Program-made: the position numbers and the translations under genes
Source of the DNA: Clostridiales bacterium
GTDB taxonomy: Bacteria > Bacillota > Clostridia > Lachnospirales > Lachnospiraceae
Length of the DNA stretch: 64,000 nt
Direction: 5' to 3'
NCBI GenBank assembly: GCA_021202015.1
Contig: JAJQDV010000042.1
Location: forward strand, 1 to 64,000
Notes under the pieces: model-generated
Told to the model about the DNA's origin: nothing
Database searches by the model: none
What the model saw: only the letters and a program-made list of their open reading frames with translations
Shown here: positions 40,247 through 49,500 of the stretch, piece after piece
Layout: each line of letters begins with the position of its first letter
Numbering within the stretch: the first letter of the stretch is position 1

Positions 40247-40561
40247 ATGGAAGGGACATTACTCGTAACACCGGAACAGCTGCAGACGGCATCTGCTACA
40301 TTTTCATCGAAGGCAACGCAGGTAAAGGCACTGCATGACGGCATGATCACCCGTGTCAATACCCTCTGCGGCACATGGGAGGGAAGCGCATCCGAGACCT
40401 ACAAGGCCAAATTTGCCGCGCTGCAGAGCAGTATGGATATTTTATACAACATGATTCAGGAACACTCGAACGACCTGAACGCAATGGCGGAGCAGTATAT
40501 TACGGCTGAGACGCAGGCAGCATCGGCGGCGGAGGAGCTCCCCGCGAGCACCCTGTCATAA
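40247..40561 (+). CDS. WXG100 family protein 5
   Basis: MEGTLLVTPEQLQTAS...CGTWEGSASETYKAKF. Confidence 0.93.
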   Translation: MEGTLLVTPEQLQTASATFSSKATQVKALHDGMITRVNTLCGTWEGSASETYKAKFAALQSSMDILYNMIQEHSNDLNAMAEQYITAETQAASAAEELPASTLS

Positions 40562-40642
40562 GAAGCGCATAACAGATATGGTTCACGCGGGTGGCTTAAG
40601 GAGCCGCCCGCGTCAGTATTCAAACAGGAGGTGGACATCGTA

Positions 40643-41794
40643 ATGCTGAAAGTGAATACCGTATGTATGCAGAATGAGGCGTCAGAGCTGAGCGCAATCG
40701 CATCGCAGCTGGATGAGGCGGCCCAGAGCCTGGCAGGCATAAATTCGGCCTTGAGATGGCAGGCGGCGGTTACCGCGAGAGTGCGCGGCACACTGACACA
40801 GTATCATACGAATATTTCCGCGCTGAGCCAGAAATGCGGCAGTCTGGCGTCTGTTCTTCCGGAACTGGCGGATTTGTATCAGCAGGCGGAAGAGGGGCTT
40901 TGCGGTTCCGTAACTTCTGTGGATACTGTCGGGGAAACCGGTACTGCGGGTTCGGGTTCATCATTTGATGAGGATGAGGAGTTTTTCAGCCTGATCAAGG
41001 CGTGGCTGGACAATATGGAATTCTGGGGAGAGGATAAGACAGCGGGAGCGCTGAGCGACGCCTGGACCTATATAGAAGACCTGATTGCCTTTTTCACGGG
41101 AGATATGGCAGGGCTGAGCGGCGCGAGCGACTGGACCGGCCTGTTCAAGTCCAGCCTGAAATCCTGGAAGTCATTGTATGAATATTTTGCCTCTTTTTAT
41201 CATTCGGAGAGCGGTTTTTTCAGCGACGCGATGAATCAGAATGTTGCCTGGGTGGGACTGACGGCAGGATTTGCGGGATTTATATCCTCATTTCTCTCCG
41301 CCAGCGACGGACTGACAGGGAAAACCTGGACGACTGCTCTGGCGGATTATCTGGAAGGCTGCGGAAGTGATATTGTTACTACGATAAAATCCGCGTATAA
41401 GCTGGATCATCTCTCGGAATTGAAAAGCCTGAGCAAAACAGAAGCATTTTCAAATATGGTCGATCTGTATATTTACGGGGCGATTGCGGAAGCAGGGATC
41501 AGCACCGTTTCACAGGGGATTCGCAGTTATGAAACGTATTCCGCAGACGGAGTCTGGGACGCGGGCGATACGGGAGCGACGGGAATTGACATATCCACAG
41601 CCGGAATCTACGGCCTCTCTCATGCATTAACCTTCGGTCTGGATGATGTGATATTTGGGTTTGTGGATTCCGCGTCGGGCGGAGACGGGACAGATACGAT
41701 GTCCTATGCACAGAAAGCGGCAGAAGGTTATAAGATTCTGGCTGAAAATATCGGAAACGCGATCGGAAACTGGTGGGCAGGCCTGACAGGATAA
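40643..41794 (+). CDS. Candidate T7SS-secreted effector (WXG/LXG-like N-terminus, novel hydrophobic/Gly-rich C-terminus)
   Basis: MLKVNTVCMQNEASELSAIASQLDEAAQSL... N-terminus similar to 38195 gene; followed by acidic linker and uncharacterised ~270 aa region; next gene DUF4176-like. Confidence 0.7.
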   Translation: MLKVNTVCMQNEASELSAIASQLDEAAQSLAGINSALRWQAAVTARVRGTLTQYHTNISALSQKCGSLASVLPELADLYQQAEEGLCGSVTSVDTVGETGTAGSGSSFDEDEEFFSLIKAWLDNMEFWGEDKTAGALSDAWTYIEDLIAFFTGDMAGLSGASDWTGLFKSSLKSWKSLYEYFASFYHSESGFFSDAMNQNVAWVGLTAGFAGFISSFLSASDGLTGKTWTTALADYLEGCGSDIVTTIKSAYKLDHLSELKSLSKTEAFSNMVDLYIYGAIAEAGISTVSQGIRSYETYSADGVWDAGDTGATGIDISTAGIYGLSHALTFGLDDVIFGFVDSASGGDGTDTMSYAQKAAEGYKILAENIGNAIGNWWAGLTG

Positions 41795-41837
41795 TCTGCC
41801 GCGAGTTATTTGTTGAGCGGGGAAAGGAAACGGAGAA

Positions 41838-42131
41838 ATGGATATAAAAGATTTGCTGCCGGCCGGGAGCATTGTATTATTAAAGGATGCGACAAAGAAA
41901 CTGATGATTATCGGGATTTTGCAGGTGAAGCCGGATGAGAATAAAATATATGATTATCTCGCGGTCCCCTATCCGGAGGGGTATGTGGGGGAAGAGGATA
42001 ATTTCCTGTTTTCACACGAGGATATCAATGATGTGATTTTCAGAGGATATGAAAATCCGGAGAGGGAAAGCTTTATCAGGCTGATGGGTTTTGTTCGCGA
42101 AAAAATGAACAGCGAAGGGATAAATCATTGA
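41838..42131 (+). CDS. DUF4176-like protein (often adjacent to T7SS effectors)
   Basis: LLPAGSIVLLKDATKKLMIIGILQVKPDENKIYDYLAVPYPEGYVGEEDNFLFSHEDINDVIFRGYE. Confidence 0.85.
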   Translation: MDIKDLLPAGSIVLLKDATKKLMIIGILQVKPDENKIYDYLAVPYPEGYVGEEDNFLFSHEDINDVIFRGYENPERESFIRLMGFVREKMNSEGINH

Positions 42132-43333
42132 CAAATGGTTCATTCTGCATTATTATGGAAAAAACAACAGGGGCACAGGCAAATATGACAGGAGCTCGCA
42201 AAAATTTTAAAATTCTGAAAAAAAACGGTCAGTTGCTTGTGACAGAAAAGCTCAATAAAGAAGATCATGTGAACGAGCGCGAGATGGAAGTGTTCGCGTC
42301 GAAGCTGATCCGGGGACTGATGCGGCCGGCGTATGTGGGAAAACAAAAGATGGCCTATACCGCGGCGGAGGGAGTCCCGATTCTTACATTCATTGGAAGC
42401 GGCATCTCGCTGAATGATTTTTTTCTGATCATTGCTCAGGTGGTTGAAGTCACAAAGAAGATCGATCGGAACGGTTTCAATATCAACAACCTTGTTCTGG
42501 ACTATCGATATGTATTTGTGAATTCACGGACGAGAGAAGTCAGTTTTATCTACCGTCCGCTGATCACGAGAAATGTGTCACAGAGTATTTTTTCCTTCTT
42601 TTATGATATCGCATACTATTCGAATATACATCAGGGCGAGACGGTTTTTCTGGTTACCAGATTTGTGGATGCCCTGCGTCAGATGCGTCACTATGTACCG
42701 ACGGATGTGGAGAATATCCTTCTGCGCGTCTATCCGAAGGTATACCGACAGTTTCAGAGATCAAAGACCGGCCAGAGCGATATGCTTCAAAACAGGAAGT
42801 GGCAGAGGGAAGAATTATCCGTTCCCGACGGAGAAGCGACATCTCTTCTGGGCGGCGGGGAATCGGCAGCTTTCCCGGAGGATGAGGAAAACACATCGCG
42901 GATGTATGCGTCGGGCGGAACTGTGTTTACGGAGGACGAAGAAAAAACCGGACTGCTGCAGGACGGCGAGGAGAAAACCGGACTGCTGCGGGAGGACGAG
43001 TATGGCGGGACGATGCTGTTGGAGCAGGAGACCCGGAAGTATCCTTATATCATTCGTATCCGTTCTTACGACAGGGCAGAGATTGACAGGCCGGTGTTTC
43101 GAATCGGCCAGAAAAGAGGAGCCGTCGATTATGTCGTGTCAGACAACCCGGTGGTCAGCCGTCTGCATGCGGATATCCTCACGGAACAGGGGGACTGCTA
43201 TATCCGCGATCATCATTCGAAGAACGGGACATTTGTGAACGGAACCCGTCTGGAAGCAGATCAGCGGATCCGGCTGAAGGACGGAGACCGGTTTGTCCTG
43301 GCCAATGAAGAATTCGAATTCCGAACAGACTGA
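42128..43333 (+). CDS. FHA domain protein 2, T7SS-associated
   Basis: C-terminal FHA: VFRIGQKRGAVDYVVSDNPVVSRLHADILTEQGDCYIRDHHSKNGTFVNG; start codon uncertain. Confidence 0.88.
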   Translation: MTNGSFCIIMEKTTGAQANMTGARKNFKILKKNGQLLVTEKLNKEDHVNEREMEVFASKLIRGLMRPAYVGKQKMAYTAAEGVPILTFIGSGISLNDFFLIIAQVVEVTKKIDRNGFNINNLVLDYRYVFVNSRTREVSFIYRPLITRNVSQSIFSFFYDIAYYSNIHQGETVFLVTRFVDALRQMRHYVPTDVENILLRVYPKVYRQFQRSKTGQSDMLQNRKWQREELSVPDGEATSLLGGGESAAFPEDEENTSRMYASGGTVFTEDEEKTGLLQDGEEKTGLLREDEYGGTMLLEQETRKYPYIIRIRSYDRAEIDRPVFRIGQKRGAVDYVVSDNPVVSRLHADILTEQGDCYIRDHHSKNGTFVNGTRLEADQRIRLKDGDRFVLANEEFEFRTD

Positions 43334-43367
43334 GCAACCGGAAACAGGAAAACAGGGGAGAAATGTT

Positions 43368-44138
43368 TTGAGGTATTTTGGTACGGCTCTTACCGATACA
43401 GGTATCAGCAAAAATATAAACCAGGACAGTCTGTGCCTGAAAATAGCACAGACGGATGACTGCGGCCAGGCAGTGATGGCTGTCGTCTGCGATGGTATGG
43501 GAGGACTCGCAAAGGGAGAGCTTGCCAGCGCGACCGTGATCCGGGCTTTTGAGAACTGGTTCCACAATGTCCTGCCGAAACAGATCGCGGATCATACGGC
43601 CGAACAGTTTGCCCCCGGGCTTGTCCATCTGGTGAAGGAACAGAATTACCGGATCATGAACTACGGGAAACAGGTTGGAGCCAGCCTTGGTACGACCGTG
43701 ACGGTTCTTCTGATCATCCGGGACGCTTATGTGATCCTTCACGTCGGGGACACCCGGGTGTATGAAATTGAGGATGAGACGCGGCAGCTCACGGAGGATC
43801 AGACTTATGTGGCGCGTGAGGTCAGGTGCGGGAGGATGACGCCGGAGGAGGCTCTGACTCATAAGAGGCGGAACATGCTGCTGCAGTGCGTGGGGGCGTC
43901 AGAGGTTGTGACGCCGGACATTCTGTCCGGAAGAGTTTGTCCCGGGGCTGTGTATATGCTGTGTTCTGACGGTTTCCGGCACGCGATCTCGGAACAGGAG
44001 ATCGGTTCGAGCCTGCATCCGGACAATCTCCGCGATGTGGAGAGCATGGAGAAGAACGGCCGGTATCTGATCGACCTGATCAAAGAACGGAGAGAGAAGG
44101 ATAATATTTCCGTTATGCTTCTCAGGGGGATTGCTTAG
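43368..44138 (+). CDS. PP2C-family Ser/Thr phosphatase
   Basis: Likely TTG start after GGGGAG; KNINQDSL, VCDGMGG, LHVGDTRVYEI, DNISVMLLR motifs. Confidence 0.92.
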   Translation: MRYFGTALTDTGISKNINQDSLCLKIAQTDDCGQAVMAVVCDGMGGLAKGELASATVIRAFENWFHNVLPKQIADHTAEQFAPGLVHLVKEQNYRIMNYGKQVGASLGTTVTVLLIIRDAYVILHVGDTRVYEIEDETRQLTEDQTYVAREVRCGRMTPEEALTHKRRNMLLQCVGASEVVTPDILSGRVCPGAVYMLCSDGFRHAISEQEIGSSLHPDNLRDVESMEKNGRYLIDLIKERREKDNISVMLLRGIA

Positions 44139-44256
44139 ATATCTTTAAGCAGCTGTGGGGCGCGTATCACGCGGTTCTGGATGCCCGGGTGATTTTGTGA
44201 CAGTTTCTCAGGAAATGAGGATAACGGAAGCTTGCAGGAATAATCGGGGAGTAAGT

Positions 44257-45960
44257 ATGGCAACAGCATTGGGGACAGTGATCGACGGAAAATATGAGGT
44301 TTTAAAGCAGATCGGAAAAGGCGGCATGTCTTTTGTTTATCTGGCAATGGACAAGAGGCTGAATAAGCAGTGGGCCGTCAAGGAGATCCGGAAAACCGCC
44401 ACCGGGGAGCACGACGAGATTATCGTGAACAGCCTGATCGCGGAAGCGAATCTCATGAAAAAGCTGGATCATCCGGCGCTTCCGCGTATTGTGGATATCA
44501 TTGACAACGGACAGACGATCTATGTTGTGATGGATTATATAGAGGGAGAATCCCTGGACAGAATTCTTGAGGAATACGGGCCGCAGCCGCAGGAGCTTGT
44601 CGTCGAGTGGGGACTGCAGCTCTGTGACGTTTTGAAATATCTCCACAGACAGAAACCGCCGATCATCTACCGCGACATGAAGCCGGCCAATGTCATGCTG
44701 AAACCGGAGGGCAATCTCAAGTTGATTGATTTCGGCATTGCCCGGGAGTATAAGGAAAAGAAACTGGCGGATACAGATATCTTAGGTACAGAAGGTTACG
44801 CGCCGCCGGAGCAGCGCGGTTCCAGACAGACAGATGTGAGATCGGACATCTACGCGCTCGGCATGACCATGCACCATCTGCTGACCGGAGTGGACCCGCG
44901 TCCCAGGGATTATGAATATCATCCGATCCGGGAGTGGAATCCGGAGCTGTCCGAGGGGCTGGAGATCGTGATCAATAAATGCACGGCGCTGGATCCCGAG
45001 AACCGTTATCAGAGCTGTGAAGAACTGATGGACGAGCTGGCACATTATGAGGAGGCGGGGAAGGATTTCCGGGACAAGCTGAAGAAAAAGGCTGCCGCCT
45101 TTGGAATAACGGTGATTCTGGCGGTGATTTTTCTGGCGGTCGGAATCGGCGGCCGATTTATGTCCGCTTATGTCAATGATCAGGATTACGCGCAGAAGAT
45201 CAGTGTGGACGAATCCACCTCCTATGAAAATAAAGTACAGTCTTATCTGGAGGCCATCGACCTCTACGGGACGGATCCGAGGGCTTACATTCTGCTGCTG
45301 AAAGCGTATAGTGAGAACAATCGGTTCGGAGATGAGGAAAGCAATCAGTTTACCGGTAAATACAACACCTGGAAGGATGATTTTGATACGGAGAGCGAGG
45401 AGTATCTCGAGCTGATGTATCAGGCGGGCATCACCTATTTTTATCTCTATTCCGGAGGAGACGATTCGTTTCGGACCAGGGTCCAGAAGGCTTCCGGATA
45501 TTTTCAGGCTATTGTCGACAGCGGGAATACGGATTTTGAATATTACAGCATTTCACAGAGCTACGCGATCATCGGGGATTTCTATAATCAGTATGTGGAT
45601 AACGCGACCAGCGTGAAAGAGCCGACATTATCCGCTTATACGGAATTGCTGGAATCATTTCAGACCTGTATCGACAACACAGAGGATTATGAATCCGACG
45701 ACTCCGCCTATATTCGGATGAGGATGTACAAAGCGGTCGCGGATCTTCTGAATGATCACAGGAAGGGATTCGCGAGCGTCGGTGTGCCGGAGGAGGATGT
45801 AATCGGCGTGCTGGACACGATTCGTGAGAAGACGGAAGCCATATCGGTCACTCAGGAGACGTCGCAGGAACTCCGCGCGGATATCCTCGAATCTTATCAG
45901 ACATATGTCGATAATATTGCGCGCGTTTATACGAATACCGGAGAGAGAAAGGAGCAGTAA
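44257..45960 (+). CDS. Transmembrane Ser/Thr protein kinase with extracytoplasmic helical domain
   Basis: IGKGGMSFVYLA, AVKE, IIYRDMKPANVML, LIDFGIAR, GTEGYAPPEQ; single TM FGITVILAVIFLAVGIGGRFM then ~270 aa. Confidence 0.93.
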   Translation: MATALGTVIDGKYEVLKQIGKGGMSFVYLAMDKRLNKQWAVKEIRKTATGEHDEIIVNSLIAEANLMKKLDHPALPRIVDIIDNGQTIYVVMDYIEGESLDRILEEYGPQPQELVVEWGLQLCDVLKYLHRQKPPIIYRDMKPANVMLKPEGNLKLIDFGIAREYKEKKLADTDILGTEGYAPPEQRGSRQTDVRSDIYALGMTMHHLLTGVDPRPRDYEYHPIREWNPELSEGLEIVINKCTALDPENRYQSCEELMDELAHYEEAGKDFRDKLKKKAAAFGITVILAVIFLAVGIGGRFMSAYVNDQDYAQKISVDESTSYENKVQSYLEAIDLYGTDPRAYILLLKAYSENNRFGDEESNQFTGKYNTWKDDFDTESEEYLELMYQAGITYFYLYSGGDDSFRTRVQKASGYFQAIVDSGNTDFEYYSISQSYAIIGDFYNQYVDNATSVKEPTLSAYTELLESFQTCIDNTEDYESDDSAYIRMRMYKAVADLLNDHRKGFASVGVPEEDVIGVLDTIREKTEAISVTQETSQELRADILESYQTYVDNIARVYTNTGERKEQ

Positions 45961-46442
45961 TGGAGATAACGGCACAGACTTATCAACTGATTTCGCTCAT
46001 CGGGTTTATTCTGGCCGCTGTGTTCTGTGTGACCGCCATTGCCATCTGGTTTAAGTTCGGCATATGGAAAGTTATCGGCGAACTGAGCGGGAGGGCGAGG
46101 AAGAAGCGCGTCGAACAGATGCGTAAGGATAACGAAACTTCCGGGAATAAGCAGTTTTGCCCCATGCCCGCGGCGATGGGAGGCGGGAAGATCGCGACTC
46201 CGTTCGAAGGAGATTTCAGCCTGCAAAAGAATAAAAGGGCGGGGACGGCTTCGATGACTGCAGGTTCAACTGAGATTGAGACGGAAACAGATCTGTTAAC
46301 CGGTGTGTTGTCTGAACTGACGGAAAACCAGACTTCGCTTTTGAACAGCGGAACGGAACATCCGGCCGAAACAGAGTCGGAGGCGGTCGTCTTCCATATG
46401 ATACAGGATATCGTGATCATCCATACCGGTGAAGCGATTTGA
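45960..46442 (+). CDS. Small single-pass membrane protein, T7SS-associated
   Basis: TM segment LISLIGFILAAVFCVTAIAIWF then basic region and Thr-rich tail; overlaps kinase stop. Confidence 0.75.
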   Translation: MEITAQTYQLISLIGFILAAVFCVTAIAIWFKFGIWKVIGELSGRARKKRVEQMRKDNETSGNKQFCPMPAAMGGGKIATPFEGDFSLQKNKRAGTASMTAGSTEIETETDLLTGVLSELTENQTSLLNSGTEHPAETESEAVVFHMIQDIVIIHTGEAI

Positions 46443-46513
46443 TATAGAAAAATCGCAACTGTGAAGGTACTGAACAGTTGCGAAAATTCATCAATACAAG
46501 GAGAGATAAGGCT

Positions 46514-49500
46514 ATGAAAAAACATTCGATCAGAAAACGTGCACTGTCAGTGATTCTTGCCGGACTGCTGTGTGTCAGTATCCTGATCCCGTCCAGCGTA
46601 CTGGCGGGCAGCTCCGTTTATGAGAACGCGTGGACGATCACGGTGCTGGATGCGGAAACCGGCGCAGCGGTCGCAGGAGCCGCAGTTGACTATCAGATCT
46701 GCGTGAATGATGTTTCTGATGAGAGCGGGAGTGCGGATACCGCGGAAGACGGCAGCGTCGCGGTAGATGCAGTCGCGAACCTGTCAGAGGACGCCATCAG
46801 CGCAGGAACCGTCCGGGTGGATTACGCAGTGACGGCTGAGGGATATGAGGAGATGACCGGGTCGTGTTCCGTCGCCTCCGCGACGGAAAATCATGACGTA
46901 TATCTGACGGCATCCGCCGTACAGACGGAGGAGTATACGGTAACGGTGCAGAGCGGTACGGGCGGTACAGTCACGCTGGACGGGGAGACGGTCGACAGTA
47001 AAACGGTCGCGTCCGGCACGGAAGTAAGCGTTGCGGCTGCGCCTGAAAGCGGCTATTATCTGAAAACGCTCGTAATCAGCAATGATCCGGTGGAGTTTGA
47101 GAAAACAGGCTACACCGGTACGGTTACTGTGTCGGAAAACATGACCATCACGGCAGAGTTTCAGAAATTTTATACTGTGTCGATGGACAACTATGATACG
47201 GACGCGGGTACGGTGAGGATTGACGGCAGCGTGATGGAAAGCGGCGCCAGCCTGGAGATGGATGACGGGACGGCGATCACACTCAGCGTGGAGGCGAAAG
47301 AGGGTTACTGCATCAGTGCCGTCTCAGTCGGCGGAAAGGAGCAGGACATCAGCGCGGACGGCGTGTCGACATTTACTCTGGAAAACTATACGGTTAAAGC
47401 GGATACGGAGATCGCGGTGTCTTTCAGTGAACTGTATGTAATGACGGTCACTTATTCGGAGGATGGCGGCATTGTCGTAACGGAGCCGGACGGCGATATC
47501 GCCAGCGGCGTCGCGGTGAAAGAAGGAAACAGTTTTACCGTAACAGCAACGCCGGAAGAGCATTACAGAGTTGCGAAGGTGGTAAAGGACGGACAGACGG
47601 AAGAGTATTCTGAGAATGATTACAGTTATACAGATACCATCGAGAACATATCCGGCGAACACACGTATGAGATCACATTTGCCCTGAACCGGTATACCGT
47701 GAATTTCAGCGCGGGGGAGAACGGTTCGTTGTCCGCCGCTTCGGAGCTGGTGGAATACGGCGCCGCGCCGACTGTCACAATTACGCCGGATGAGGGATAT
47801 ACGGTGGACAGCGTTCAGATATCGCAGATATCGGATTCCGACAGCGGGGACGTCGATCCGGATGCGTCCGGTGCGGAGGCTTCCGCAGGGAATGATGAAC
47901 AGGCAGACTCATCTTCGGATGAATATGTTCTGGCAGAGGGAAGCGCGACGGATTATGTGATCACGGCGGGTATTACGTCGGAGACCGCAATCAGCGTAAC
48001 GTTTAAAGAGATGGATTCTGTGGAGTATGACAGCGCGGTTTCCCTGTCGGATTCCGATTCGCTCCGTACAGACGCGGACAGCAACACTTATATTTTTGCG
48101 AAGGGAGCTTCCGTAGTTTTTACGGCATCCGACGACTATGACGGAATACGTATCTCCGGCACGGAGGAGGGGGATACGGCATCTTCCCTGAAATATTACA
48201 ATACCTCCGGCAATTCCGTGACGGTCACGGACACGATCACGGTCACGGGGATCCAGGTGCTTTCCGGTAAGGAGTGGAAGGACGTCGAACTGTCGGACGG
48301 TGGTCTCAGGATTGTCTTTGACGAAACAGAGCCGACAGGGACGCTGACGCCCGAGGATCCGAATGAAAATGAATATTACAACAGCAATGTAACGATAGAT
48401 GTGTCCGTGAACGACCCGGATGAATATTCCGGCATTGCGAGTGTGGAATACGCGGTCTCCGCGGACGGTAACGAACCGGACAGCGCGGATCGGATCAGCA
48501 TTTATTCCTTTGATGGTTCGTCCGGGGACGGCGCATCGGAAAGCAGTTCTGAGCCGGGCGCGCAGGAACAGTTGAGGCAGAGTTGGACCGGCCAGATTAC
48601 GGTGGACGCGGAGACATATAATACCGCGAATGTGACGGTATTCCTCTATGTGACAGACCGCGCGGGGAATTCATACAGCACATCGACGACGCTGAAAGTC
48701 AACTCGACGGCTCCCACTGTCAGCGTTTCCATGGTGGAGAACGGTGAGAATTCCGATGAGGCGGAGCCTGGCTATTACAGTGTGGCGCGGATGGCGGAGA
48801 TCACCATAGTTGACCGTGAGGATACATTTGACGAGACGGCTGCCGACATCAGCATTTCGGCAACGGACGCTGCCGGCGGGAGCGTGAAGGATCCGGCTGT
48901 GATTTCCGAATGGACGACGGACGAGGAGGATTCCTCCGTTCACACGGCGACGGTCAGTTTTAACGCGGACGCCAATTATGAATGGTCGATCTCTTATAAG
49001 AATAAGGCGGGTCTGTCCTGTGCGGCCTGTGATGATTCGGATGAGAAAATTAATGTGGATAGTGAAACCGGAGACGACATCTATATATTTACCGTAGACT
49101 GCACGGCGCCGGAGGTGGATTCGAACGCGAAGATTGGTGTGGAGGACGCTCTTTGGAAGGGAATCCCGGATTCGACATCCGCTGCGGACACCGTCTTTGC
49201 ACTCTGGGAGAAGGATGCTGTCACGATATCTCTCGATGATCAGGATATCAGCGACGCGACATCTCCGATCAAAACGGTACTTTATTATGAGACAGCCAGC
49301 ACGACATCCCTGACCAGGGAGGAGCTTTGCAGTCTGTATGCGGAGGGCGAATTTACAGAAGAGGAGTACGTTACGGCGGCAGCGGATGCGTATGTGACGG
49401 TTTATGCGAGGATCACGGATTATGCCGGCAATACGGTCTATGTGGGTACGGACGGTGTCGTCGTGGATATGTCTCAGAGCGGCCTGACCCTTACGCCGGA

